DNA from: Pseudorhodoplanes sp049324435
GTDB lineage: Bacteria > Pseudomonadota > Alphaproteobacteria > Rhizobiales > Xanthobacteraceae
Assembly (NCBI GenBank): GCA_049324435.1
Contig: JBMOOQ010000060.1
Location: 82,397-146,396 of the forward strand
DNA: 64,000 bases
Direction of reading: 5' to 3'
The notes under the pieces were generated by a model. That model did no database searches. It was not told where the DNA came from and was given only the letters and a program-made list of their open reading frames with translations. The position numbers were made by a program, and so were the translations under genes. Below, piece by piece: positions 52,502 to 60,985 of this stretch; position 1 is the stretch's first letter, and each line of letters starts with the position of its first letter.

Positions 52502-53296
52502 TCAAGCTAGAATCCGCATTCCGTCATAGGCCGGCTCAACCTGCGGCGGCAGTGAACTCCGGAGCGCGTCGTAATCCAGATCGGTATGCATATTGGTCAG
52601 GATCGCCCGTTTCGGCTTCAGCCGCTCGATCCAGGCCAGTGCGTCCGACAGCGAGAAATGGCTCGGATGCGGCGTGTGGCGCAGCGCGTCGACGATCCAC
52701 ACATCGAGCCCTGTCAGCGCCGCGGCGCTCTCGTCGGGCATGCCCACCAGGTCTGCCGTATATGCGATGCCGCCAAAGCGGAAGCCGAGGCATGGGATAT
52801 CGCCATGGTCCAGCAGCACCGGTAGCGCGGTAATCGCGCCGCCATCGCCATTGATCGTGACCGGCTCGCCGGCGGCGATCCGGTGCTCGGACAGGATTGG
52901 CGGATAGCCGCTGCCAGGCGGCGTCATGAAGCAATAGCCGAACCGCGCATGCAGCGCGCGCGAGGTCGGCTCATCCAGATAGACGTCGATCCGGCGGCGA
53001 TGCTTGATGAACAGCCCGCGCAGATCGTCGATGCCATGGGTATGGTCGGCATGCTCATGGGTGAACAGCACGCCGTCGAGTTTCGTGACATTCGCGTCGA
53101 GCAGCTGTTCGCGCAGATCGGGCGACGTATCGACCAGAACGCTGGTCGTGCCGGACGCGCCGGTCTGTTCGACCAGGATCGAACACCGGCGGCGCCGGTT
53201 CTTTGGGTTGTCGGGGTTACACTCTCCCCAGCCGAGCGCCGGACGTGGAACGCCGCCGGACGAGCCGCAGCCCAGAATGGTGACGGTCAGGCTCAT
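52502..53296 (-). CDS. Metallo-beta-lactamase-fold hydrolase (PhnP-like)
   Basis: This is a probable phosphodiesterase of the metallo-beta-lactamase fold. The 264 residues begin MSLTVTILGCGSSGGVPRPALGWGECN, with the metal motif FTHEHADHTHGIDDLRGLF, further ligands in LLDHGD and TADLVGMP, and a late THPHPSHFS-like segment. It resembles the PhnP and RNase Z-related families that sit after tatD in Alphaproteobacteria. The ATG overlaps the tatD stop (ATGA). The substrate is unknown. Confidence 0.87.
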   Translation of the reverse strand: MSLTVTILGCGSSGGVPRPALGWGECNPDNPKNRRRRCSILVEQTGASGTTSVLVDTSPDLREQLLDANVTKLDGVLFTHEHADHTHGIDDLRGLFIKHRRRIDVYLDEPTSRALHARFGYCFMTPPGSGYPPILSEHRIAAGEPVTINGDGGAITALPVLLDHGDIPCLGFRFGGIAYTADLVGMPDESAAALTGLDVWIVDALRHTPHPSHFSLSDALAWIERLKPKRAILTNMHTDLDYDALRSSLPPQVEPAYDGMRILA

Positions 53297-54087
53297 GCAG
53301 CGGCTGAGATCGTGCGCGGCACCTTGCTGAACAATCGGAAGAAATTCTCCGTCGTCTGGTCCGCAATCAGCTCCGCCGGGACGCCGCGGGTCTCGGCCAG
53401 TACTTTCGCGGTCTCGACCACATAAGCCGGCTCGTTGCGTTTGCCGCGATGCTTGCCGGGCGCAAGATACGGTGCATCGGTCTCGACTAGAATGCGGTCG
53501 GCCGGCAGCGACGCCGCGATATCGCGCAAGGCCTGCGAGGCCTTGAAGGTCAGGATGCCGGTGAAGGAAATGTACAGGCCGAGCGCGATAGCGCGTCGCG
53601 CCAAATCGGCGCCGCCGGTGAAGCAATGCAGCACGGCAGGGAAGGCCCCCTTCCCCATTTCTTCCTCCAGGATCCGCGCCATGTCGTCGTCGGCGTCGCG
53701 CGAATGGATCACGAGCGGCAGCCCGGTCTCGCGTGCAGCCGCGATATGAGTCCGAAAACCTTGTTCCTGCGCTGGGCGAGGCGACTTGTCGTAGAAATAA
53801 TCAAGGCCGGCTTCGCCGATTGCGACCACCTTCGGATGTACTGATTTTGCGATCAGGTCGGCAGCCGTGATGTCGAGCTCTTCATGCGCATGATGCGGAT
53901 GGGTGCCCACCGAACAGAACACATCGCCGTAACGCTCGGCGATCGCAAGGAGTTCGGGCAGCCGGCGCACGCGCGTCGAAATCGTGACGATGCGCCCGAT
54001 TCCGGCGGACCTGGCACGGGTCACCACGCCGTCGAGGTCGGCGGCAAGGTCGGGAAAATCGAGATGGCAATGGCTGTCGACCAGCAT
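53293..54087 (-). CDS. tatD: TatD-family metal-dependent deoxyribonuclease
   Basis: This amidohydrolase-fold nuclease acts in DNA repair or turnover and not, despite its name, in Tat export. The 264 residues start MLVDSHCHLDFPDLA (HxH metal ligands). The Glu ligand is in GEAGLDYFYDKSP, His in VIHSRDADDD and HCFTGGADL, and Asp in VETDAPYLAPGKHRGKRNEP. The preceding GTG (54090) is an alternative start one codon longer. It lies in the metG-tatD-MBL group. Confidence 0.94.
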   Translation of the reverse strand: MLVDSHCHLDFPDLAADLDGVVTRARSAGIGRIVTISTRVRRLPELLAIAERYGDVFCSVGTHPHHAHEELDITAADLIAKSVHPKVVAIGEAGLDYFYDKSPRPAQEQGFRTHIAAARETGLPLVIHSRDADDDMARILEEEMGKGAFPAVLHCFTGGADLARRAIALGLYISFTGILTFKASQALRDIAASLPADRILVETDAPYLAPGKHRGKRNEPAYVVETAKVLAETRGVPAELIADQTTENFFRLFSKVPRTISAAA

Positions 54088-54093
54088 CACAGG

Positions 54094-54531
54094 TCAGTGC
54101 TTTCCGGTGGCGCCGGGATTGGCGAGGGCGGAAATTGCGTTGAGATCGCCGTATTCCGCATGCAGGTCCAAGATAAAGGGCATTTGCCGTCCTGCAAGCC
54201 GCAGCGTCATGCCGCTGGCCTCCGGACGCTCCACGGCGGCGACGGCACTGACCGGCACCTGGACATCCCGGTTGGCGAACAGACCGAGCGTCGTGATGGT
54301 GAGTTGGCTGCCCTCACGTACGATCCGGACCACGTAGACATTGCCGTAAAAGTGCAGCGCCACCAGCGGCAGGATGCCGACAATTGCAACGATCGCGACG
54401 ATCCCCGGCCGCGACCCACCGGTCCGGAGCACATTGGCCCAGTAGAACCAGCCAATCGACCAGACGACGGCCGCCAGCATGCTCAGGCGCGCCCGCTTCG
54501 CCCGCTGGCGATTGTCATACAGAACCGTCAT
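54094..54531 (-). CDS. Small membrane protein with PH-like C-terminal part
   Basis: A 145-residue protein of no firmly recognised family. After a basic N terminus (MTVLYDNRQRAKRARL) come two closely spaced transmembrane helices (SMLAAVVWSIGWFYWANVL and GIVAIVAIVGILPLVALHFYGNV), then a beta-rich cytoplasmic part (VYVVRIVREGSQLTITTLGLFANRDVQVPVSAV) similar in layout to bacterial PH-like domains. It sits between metG (19 bases) and tatD (about 6 bases) and is probably co-transcribed. No function can be assigned. Confidence 0.72.
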   Translation of the reverse strand: MTVLYDNRQRAKRARLSMLAAVVWSIGWFYWANVLRTGGSRPGIVAIVAIVGILPLVALHFYGNVYVVRIVREGSQLTITTLGLFANRDVQVPVSAVAAVERPEASGMTLRLAGRQMPFILDLHAEYGDLNAISALANPGATGKH

Positions 54532-54550
54532 CGTGCGATCCTGCGGAGGC

Positions 54551-56593
54551 TCATGCTTTCGCAGCCTCCGGCTCGACATAGCGCGGGAAGACGGCGGTCG
54601 GAACCGGCAAATTGACGCCGGACGCAAGTCGATGGGAGCCGCCAAGCCGCGCGAAATCGCGCTCGTTCGCCGGGACCGCCAAGAGATCGAGCAGCTTGCC
54701 TGCAGAGGCCGGGATGAATGGCTGCGCCAGAATCGCGATCTGCCGGATCACTTCGGCGGTGACATACAACACCGTGCGCTGACGCGCCGGATCGGTCTTG
54801 GCCAGCGCCCATGGCGCCTCGGACGCGAAATAGCGGTTCGCATCGGCAACCACGGCCCAGACCTGATTCAGCACCTGGTGCAGCTGTTGTGTCTTCATCG
54901 CCTCGCGTGCGCCCTCAAGCATGCCATCGGCCGCCGCCAGGATCGCCTTGTCTGCCGCGGAGAATTCTCCAGGAACAGGCATCACGCCGCCCAGTTGCTT
55001 GGCCACCATCGAAAGCGAACGCTGCGCCAGATTGCCGAGATCGTTCGCAAGCTCCGCATTGATGCGGTTGACGATCGCCTCGTGGCTGTAATTGCCGTCC
55101 TGACCGAACGGCACCTCCCGCAGGAAAAAGTAGCGCAGCTGATCGACACCATAGGTGTCGGCTAGCGAAAACGGGTCGATGACGTTGCCGACCGATTTCG
55201 ACATTTTCTCGCCGCGGTTGAACAGGAACCCGTGGCTGAAGATACGGCGCGGCACCGCGACACCGGCCGACATCAGGAAGGCCGGCCAATAGACCGCGTG
55301 GAAGCGCACGATGTCCTTGCCGATCACATGCAGATCGGCCGGCCAGTATTTCTTGAACATCGCGCTATCGACATCGGGATAGCCGACCGCCGTGATGTAG
55401 TTCGTCAGCGCATCGACCCAGACGTACATGATGTGCTTGTCGTTGCCCGGCACCCGCACGCCCCAGTCGAACGTTGTGCGTGAGATCGACAGGTCCTGCA
55501 GTCCGCCCTTCACAAAGCTCGCGACCTCGTTCAATCGCTCCTTAGGCAGAACGAAATCCGGATTCTTCGCATAAAGGTCGAGAAGCTTGTCCTGATAGGC
55601 CGACAGCCGGAAGAAATAGCTCTCCTCCTCCACCCATTCGACCGGAGTTCCGGTTTCGATCGCAAAGCGGGCGCCCTGCTCGTTCAGCCGCGTCTCGTCC
55701 TCGGCGAAATAGCGCTCGTCGCGCACAGAGTACCAGCCGGCATATTTGGCAAGATAGATGTCGCCATTGGCTTCCATCCTCTCCCAGATCGCCTTCGAGG
55801 ACTTGTGATGACGGTCCTGCGTGGTGCGGATGAAATCGTCGTTCGAACAGTTCATCCGCTCGACCATCTCGCGGAAGCGCTGCGAATTGCGATCGACCAG
55901 ATCGCGGGGGCTCAAGCCTTCCCGGACCGCGGCCTGCTGGATTTTCTGACCGTGCTCGTCGGTACCAGTCAGAAAGAACACGTCGTAGCCGTCGAGCCGC
56001 ATGAAGCGCGCAATCGCGTCGGTCGCAATTGCCTCATAGGCGTGACCGATATGGGGCGCACCATTCGGATAGGAGATCGCCGTCGTGATGTAAAAGCTGC
56101 GCCGCGCGGCTTGCGGAGCCTTCGCCGGACCAAGGTCGAGCTGAGGTGCCGGTGGAAGCTTCGGACGCGGCTTTTCGGATGGTCTGGTGTTGGCCGCAGA
56201 AGCCTTGGGCTTAGATGGCTTGAGATCAAACGACCTCGGTGCGGCGGGGCCAGGCGATGCTGCCGGTGCGGGTGACCGCCCCTTGACGGCGTGGGCCGAA
56301 GCCTCAGGCATTGTTGCGACGGCGGATCCGGCGCTGTTTGCGGATCGTCTTTTTTTGTTTGGCTTCGGAGCCTTGCGGACAGCGGCGTGTTTCGCAGCGG
56401 AGCGTTTGCTCTTGCGCGCGGTGGTCTTTTTGCCCTTCTTGGTCGCAGCCTTAGACTTCTTGGCCGGCCCCTTCCCCCGCGCAGATGACCTCTTCTTGTT
56501 GCTGCCTGCGGCCTTGCCTGCGCGTTTGGTCTTGCGCAAGCCGGCTTTTTTCTTGGGCGCCCTACGTCGCTTTGATTTCGTCTTTTTCGCCAT
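54551..56593 (-). CDS. metG: Methionyl-tRNA synthetase with lysine-rich H1-like N-terminal extension
   Basis: This class I synthetase charges tRNA-Met. The catalytic part starts near residue 166 (SFYITTAISYPNG), with HIGH at 181-184 (PHIGHAYEAIATDAI) and KMSKS at 463-467; it ends without the C-terminal EMAP-like tRNA-binding domain. The usual zinc cysteines are not seen around YSVRDERYF. Residues 1-165 are unusual. The first 83 contain 39 Lys/Arg, there is no Asp or Glu before residue 97, and KK/KKK, AAK and PKK runs recall histone H1/HC2. A Pro/Ala linker follows. The frame is continuous from the ATG at 56593, with a weak GAGTGA upstream; a later internal start cannot be excluded. Confidence 0.92.
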   Translation of the reverse strand: MAKKTKSKRRRAPKKKAGLRKTKRAGKAAGSNKKRSSARGKGPAKKSKAATKKGKKTTARKSKRSAAKHAAVRKAPKPNKKRRSANSAGSAVATMPEASAHAVKGRSPAPAASPGPAAPRSFDLKPSKPKASAANTRPSEKPRPKLPPAPQLDLGPAKAPQAARRSFYITTAISYPNGAPHIGHAYEAIATDAIARFMRLDGYDVFFLTGTDEHGQKIQQAAVREGLSPRDLVDRNSQRFREMVERMNCSNDDFIRTTQDRHHKSSKAIWERMEANGDIYLAKYAGWYSVRDERYFAEDETRLNEQGARFAIETGTPVEWVEEESYFFRLSAYQDKLLDLYAKNPDFVLPKERLNEVASFVKGGLQDLSISRTTFDWGVRVPGNDKHIMYVWVDALTNYITAVGYPDVDSAMFKKYWPADLHVIGKDIVRFHAVYWPAFLMSAGVAVPRRIFSHGFLFNRGEKMSKSVGNVIDPFSLADTYGVDQLRYFFLREVPFGQDGNYSHEAIVNRINAELANDLGNLAQRSLSMVAKQLGGVMPVPGEFSAADKAILAAADGMLEGAREAMKTQQLHQVLNQVWAVVADANRYFASEAPWALAKTDPARQRTVLYVTAEVIRQIAILAQPFIPASAGKLLDLLAVPANERDFARLGGSHRLASGVNLPVPTAVFPRYVEPEAAKA

Positions 56594-56676
56594 GGTTCAC
56601 TCGGCCGTCGGCAGATGCGGGTACAAACTTGAATGGCCGCATTGCGAGCGGCCCTGTGGATCCGAGGCGAGAGCTA

Positions 56677-57705
56677 TCAGCCGCGTGCGGCATCGGCAAG
56701 GCGGCCGAACGTCCGGAAGATCAAAGGCTTGCGCTCGAGGTTGTAAATGTCGGTGACGCGGGCCGCTTCATTGAATTCGCTCCAGATTTCGGCGACCCGT
56801 GCCGCGCGCTGCGTCTCAGCAACGCTCCGCGACAGCTGCGTGGACAGCCAGTCATTGACCGCATCCATTACGATCTCGAACACCCGCGAATCCACCATGG
56901 CGAGACTGTCGGCCAGGCCGTGAAGCTCCCGCATATCCAGGGCGGGAAGCCGGGCCAGCAACGCTTCGGTTTGTTTCCGCAGCTTGAAGGCTGGCCCATC
57001 GGAGAGCGACAGCGCACGGCTGACGCTGCCCTCGGACGCCGCCACGACCGCCGGATCGGGCGCCTCCCCTGTTGCAGCCTCAAGGGCGCGCGCCACATCG
57101 TCGGGATCAAGGGCGCGCAGAAACAGGCGGTGACAGCGCGAGCGGATCGTAGGCAAGACCGATCCGGGAGCATGGCTCACCAGAAGAAACAGGGTTCGCG
57201 TCGGCGGCTCTTCCAGACCTTTGAGCAGCGCATTGGCGCTTTCCGCATTGAGATCGTCTACCGCGTCTACGATCACAACGCGCCAGCCGCCCAAGCCTGC
57301 AGTGGAACCCAGGAACGCGGCGACCTTGCGGGCGTCATCCACCCGGATCACGGTGCGCAGCTTGCCGGTATCGGACAGCGTTCGCTCCAGCACCAGAAGG
57401 TCCGGATGCGACTGCGCCGCGATCAGTCCGGCCACCGGATGATCCGGCGCGACGGCGACCGTGGTCGCTGTCTGAACTGCCTGAGATGCGGGATCGGGAT
57501 GGGCAAGAACGAAGCGCGCCATGCGAAACGCCAGCGTCGCCTTGCCGATACCGGGACTGCCCCCGATCAGCCAGGCATGCGGGATACGGCCGGAGCGATA
57601 GGCCTCCAGCAGCGTCCGCTCGGCCGCCGCATGGCCGAACAATTCGACCGTCTGTCGCGGATGCGTGATGCCCTCGTCATCCGCCTCGACCGGGGCGCGG
57701 CTCAC
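56677..57705 (-). CDS. holB: DNA polymerase III, delta-prime subunit
   Basis: This clamp-loader subunit helps load the beta sliding clamp. The 342 residues have the AAA+ fold: P-loop-like LIGGSPGIGKATLAFRMARF, VIVDAVDDLNAESANALLKGLEEPP and the sensor LLVSHAPGSVLPTIRSRCHRLFL. The start is a GTG that overlaps the tmk stop (GTGA), so translation is coupled to tmk. metG begins 83 bases later. Confidence 0.93.
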   Translation of the reverse strand: MSRAPVEADDEGITHPRQTVELFGHAAAERTLLEAYRSGRIPHAWLIGGSPGIGKATLAFRMARFVLAHPDPASQAVQTATTVAVAPDHPVAGLIAAQSHPDLLVLERTLSDTGKLRTVIRVDDARKVAAFLGSTAGLGGWRVVIVDAVDDLNAESANALLKGLEEPPTRTLFLLVSHAPGSVLPTIRSRCHRLFLRALDPDDVARALEAATGEAPDPAVVAASEGSVSRALSLSDGPAFKLRKQTEALLARLPALDMRELHGLADSLAMVDSRVFEIVMDAVNDWLSTQLSRSVAETQRAARVAEIWSEFNEAARVTDIYNLERKPLIFRTFGRLADAARG

Positions 57706-58370
57706 GTGCCGGTCTCCTCGATCGCAAGCGGTGCGGTGGCCGGATCGAGCCGCCGGCTCACGATCGACCAGATGCGCTGCGCGACCTGTTCCGGGTCGCC
57801 GCTCGCATCGATCAGAACGCAGCGATCCGGCTCGCTGACGGAGAGTTGCCGGTAGGCGTCGCGCAGTCTTTCGTGAAAAGCGATATCTTCGCTTTCAAAC
57901 CGGTCGACCTCGCCATTGCCGCGCCTGGCATGGGCGCGCGCAAGCCCGATCTCGGCGGGTGCATCGAGAATGATGGTGAGATCGGGATTGTTGTCGCCGA
58001 CGGTGATTTTTTCCAGCCGCCTGATCAGCCGTGGATCGACATGGCCGAGCACGCCCTGATACACGCGCGTCGAATCCGCAAAGCGGTCGCAAATCACCCA
58101 GGCACCGCGATCGAGTGCCGGCTTGATGGTGTGCGCGATATGGTCCTCGCGGGCCGCTGCGAACAGCATCGCTTCCGCTTCCGCTCCGAGCGGTTTTGCA
58201 GCACCTGACAGAATGACATGCCGGATGACTTCCGCGCCGGGAGAGCCGCCCGGCTCGCGCGTGAGAATCACCGCAAGTCCGAGTGATTTCAGGCGTTCGG
58301 CCAGCGCCTTGGCCTGGGTCGATTTGCCCGTGCCCTCCCCGCCTTCGAAGGTGATGAATTTACCGCGCAT
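57702..58370 (-). CDS. tmk: Thymidylate kinase
   Basis: It phosphorylates dTMP to dTDP. The 222 residues start MRGKFITFEGGEGTGKSTQAKALAERL (P-loop), followed by the LTREPGGSPGAE and ICDRFADSTRVYQG substrate motifs; the C-terminal half has the LID (RARRGNGEVDRFE). The preceding open frame to 58616 is not homologous. It lies 28 bases after the carboxypeptidase gene and overlaps holB by 4 bases. Confidence 0.96.
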   Translation of the reverse strand: MRGKFITFEGGEGTGKSTQAKALAERLKSLGLAVILTREPGGSPGAEVIRHVILSGAAKPLGAEAEAMLFAAAREDHIAHTIKPALDRGAWVICDRFADSTRVYQGVLGHVDPRLIRRLEKITVGDNNPDLTIILDAPAEIGLARAHARRGNGEVDRFESEDIAFHERLRDAYRQLSVSEPDRCVLIDASGDPEQVAQRIWSIVSRRLDPATAPLAIEETGT

Positions 58371-58398
58371 GCCTTCTGCCTCGGCCGAACCGGAGCCG

Positions 58399-59649
58399 TT
58401 ATAGCTTCTGCAATCCGGCGCGAAACCAGCCGCCGAACAGTTCAGCCAGTCCGTCCATCGCGCGCCGGTGCAATGGTCCGCCTTCGACCGCTTCCGCGGC
58501 TTGCAGCGGCACTTCGAGCGCGATCGTGTCGCCGCGCCAGACCTTGAGAACGCCAATCTGCTGCCCCGGCGCAACCGGCACACGGACCGGTCCGCGATAA
58601 ACCACGCGCGCCACAATGCGATCGGTCATGTTCTTCGGCACCATCAGCCGGACTGGCTTTTTTCCGGCAGGCTCCAGCGGGACATAGCGTTGCTCGCCGC
58701 CGAACACACGCGCTTCGCCGATGTGCTGCCCTTCGGCGAACAACACACGCGACTCGAAGCCGTTAAAGCCGAAATTCAGGAGCTTGCGCGCTTCGTCGGC
58801 GCGTTCGTTCGCGGTCTTGAGGCCGTTGACAACAACAATCAGCCGCAGGCCGTTCTGCACCGCCGAGCCGACGAGACCATAGCCGGACTCATTGGTATAT
58901 CCGGTCTTCAACCCGTCCGCGCCGATATTCATGGCCAGCAGCGGATTTCGGTTCTGCTGGCGTATCTTGTTGAAGGTGAAGTCCCTCTCGCTGTACCACT
59001 TATAGAATTCGGGATAGGTGTGAATGATGTGACGCGCGAGCTTGGCAAGCTCGCGCACCGTGACGCGCTGCTCCGGATCCGGTAATCCCGTCGAGTTGGT
59101 GAAATTCGATTGCGTCAATCCGAGTTCGCGGGCACGGCCGTTCATCAGCCGCACGAAGCTCGCCTCGCTGCCGGCGATGCCCTCCGCCAGCGCAATGCAG
59201 GCATCGTTGCCCGATTGAATGATGGCGCCATGAAGCAGATCCGAAACCGTGACCCGGCTGTGGATCGGTGCAAACATGGTAGAGCCGCCGGACGGGGCTC
59301 CGCCCCGGCGCCAGGCATTTTCGCTGACAACGAATTCCTCGTCGAGTTTGACGTTGCCTTCCTTGATTTCGTTGAAGACCGTCTCGACGGTCATCAGCTT
59401 GGCGAGACTGGCCGGCGCGACCAGCGTGTCGGCGCCCTTTTCAAACAGCACGGTGCCGGACTCGGCCTCGATCAGGATCGCGTAGGGTGCTGTGGTCTGG
59501 AAACCCTCATCCTTTGCCTTGCCGCCGGCGATGGTCGCGGGCGCAGCGAATAAGGAGCCGAAACTCGCCGCAATCATTGCAAGGATTGCGGCCAGAACGC
59601 CGATAGCACGGGCGGTCAGAAACGTCATGCGCGGCCAAAACTTCGTCAT
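58399..59649 (-). CDS. dacC: D-alanyl-D-alanine carboxypeptidase (PBP5/6 family)
   Basis: It trims the terminal D-Ala from peptidoglycan pentapeptides in the periplasm. The 416 residues carry a signal peptide (hydrophobic core AIGVLAAILAMIAASFGSLFAA), the catalytic SxxK (Ser81-Lys84 in APASLAKLMT), SGN at 146-148 and KTG at 248-250. A C-terminal beta domain and amphipathic tail (LAELFGGWFRAGLQKL) that should anchor it to the membrane follow. A second ATG seven codons in is possible. It sits just after rlpA, another wall enzyme. Confidence 0.94.
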   Translation of the reverse strand: MTKFWPRMTFLTARAIGVLAAILAMIAASFGSLFAAPATIAGGKAKDEGFQTTAPYAILIEAESGTVLFEKGADTLVAPASLAKLMTVETVFNEIKEGNVKLDEEFVVSENAWRRGGAPSGGSTMFAPIHSRVTVSDLLHGAIIQSGNDACIALAEGIAGSEASFVRLMNGRARELGLTQSNFTNSTGLPDPEQRVTVRELAKLARHIIHTYPEFYKWYSERDFTFNKIRQQNRNPLLAMNIGADGLKTGYTNESGYGLVGSAVQNGLRLIVVVNGLKTANERADEARKLLNFGFNGFESRVLFAEGQHIGEARVFGGEQRYVPLEPAGKKPVRLMVPKNMTDRIVARVVYRGPVRVPVAPGQQIGVLKVWRGDTIALEVPLQAAEAVEGGPLHRRAMDGLAELFGGWFRAGLQKL

Positions 59650-59699
59650 GCGCGAAAACGCGCGAGCGACGCCCCCGATGGAGCCGGCCCGGCCGCGCG

Positions 59700-60554
59700 C
59701 TAGTAAAGGCCGCGTCCGCTCATGAATCCGGCACGCGTATCATAGCGCAAGGGACTGGCGGCGGAAACCGGCGCGACAGCAGCCCGCTGCGGCCGGCCGG
59801 ACGCGGTCACGTCGGTCAGTCGCGGGCTGGACGCCTCGCCCAGATTATAGGGCCGCCCCGCCGGGATCGGGACGGCGCCGCCAACCGCAACGCCGCGCGG
59901 CGTCTGCGGCAATGCAATCGGTTCGTTCCCCGCCGACGCGACAAGCACCGGCGCCGGTGCCGGCTCGCCGTACCGGAGCGTCGCTGCCAGCCGCCGATCG
60001 TCGGAGCCCTCAAGCGCAGCGCGGCCGATATATTCGACACGGACGCGTGCCACGCCATGGTCCTTGAATCCCAGGAGCTCGGCCGACTTGTGAGACAGGT
60101 CGATGACGCGGTTGCTGTGGAACGGGCCGCGATCGTTGACCCGCACAATGAGCGAGCGCTTGTTGTTGAGATTGGTGACACGGACGTAGGACGGCATCGG
60201 CAGCGTCGGGTGGGCGGCGGTAATCGCCTCCATGTCGAACACTTCGCCGTTGGCGGTTTGCCGGCCGTGGAAATCGCGGCCGTACCAGGACGCCAGCCCC
60301 TCGGCACGGAACTTGGGATTTTCCTCCGGGACATAGGTACGGCCCGCCACCACATAAGGCTTGCCGACGCGGTACACGCCGCCGCCTTTGGGGACTTGCT
60401 CGCCGAAATCGACCACCCGCGGGCTGGACGCGACGCCGTATTTGGGATCGACCTTCCGGGCGAACTTGTCGGACGACGCACAACCGGCGAGCGCCAATGC
60501 CGCGGCCGTCATGGCCGCCGCCCGAATCGCACGTTTCCCCCGAAACGACGGCAT
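59700..60554 (-). CDS. rlpA: RlpA-type septal lytic transglycosylase (lipoprotein)
   Basis: This is a peptidoglycan lytic transglycosylase of the double-psi beta-barrel family. The 284 residues start at 60554 (GGGGACGG upstream), with a lipobox LALAGC (Cys25), then the RlpA domain: ASWYGRDFHGRQTANGEVFDMEAITAAHPTLPMPSYVRVTNL and NDRGPFHSNRVIDLSHKSAELLG. The C-terminal third is a Pro/Ala-rich tail without an evident SPOR domain. An earlier ATG (60608) is less likely. It heads the rlpA-dac-tmk-holB-metG run. Confidence 0.93.
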   Translation of the reverse strand: MPSFRGKRAIRAAAMTAAALALAGCASSDKFARKVDPKYGVASSPRVVDFGEQVPKGGGVYRVGKPYVVAGRTYVPEENPKFRAEGLASWYGRDFHGRQTANGEVFDMEAITAAHPTLPMPSYVRVTNLNNKRSLIVRVNDRGPFHSNRVIDLSHKSAELLGFKDHGVARVRVEYIGRAALEGSDDRRLAATLRYGEPAPAPVLVASAGNEPIALPQTPRGVAVGGAVPIPAGRPYNLGEASSPRLTDVTASGRPQRAAVAPVSAASPLRYDTRAGFMSGRGLY

Positions 60555-60895
60555 TCCGTCCCCGATAAACCCGTACAAGGAGCTCTTGCCCCTCCCCTGA
60601 TTCACCATAGCGTGACCGGGGCGCCACGCAAATGGCCGGGTCGGTCAGATGGTTAATGGTGGCTATGCGAGCGGTATGTCAGGGTGGCGCGGCGGAAGGC
60701 CGGCGCATTTCCGGCTGGCCCATTGCCATCTGGCTGCGCAATAAGGCTTCGCTTTCCCATTTGCGAGGCAGAGCAATCGGGCGCTGGCATTTTCCGCCGA
60801 AGCCGAATAGTTACGCGGTCTCGGTGGTCGTAGCGGTGGCAAGCGCCGCTTCTCGCTTCGAGAAGCGCGGCTGGCGACTGGGATTGGGCAGCGCC
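60555..60895. other. 341-bp region between rlpA and tRNA-Ser without a gene
   Basis: I see no convincing coding region. A reading frame from 60632 runs straight through the tRNA (ending ...WVRIPPLPP) and is an artefact. The one clear element is a perfect 9-bp hairpin, CGCTTCTCG CTT CGAGAAGCG at 60847-60867, 28 bases before the tRNA. The remainder presumably holds the divergent rlpA and tRNA promoters. Confidence 0.6.
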
Positions 60896-60985
60896 GGAAG
60901 GGTGGCCGAGTGGTTTAAGGCAGCGGTCTTGAAAACCGCCGTGGGTGCAAGCTCACCGTGGGTTCGAATCCCACCCCTTCCGCCA
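60896..60985 (+). tRNA. tRNA-Ser(UGA)
   Basis: A 90-base class II tRNA. The acceptor stem GGAAGGG pairs with CCCTTCC, with discriminator G and an encoded CCA. The anticodon loop CTTGAAA has anticodon TGA in stem GCGGT/ACCGC. A long variable arm GTGGGTGCAAGCTCAC and the T arm GTGGGTTCGAATCCCAC are as expected for serine. Its 3' end is overlapped by the recombinase gene on the opposite strand and is the likely island attachment site. Confidence 0.97.
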
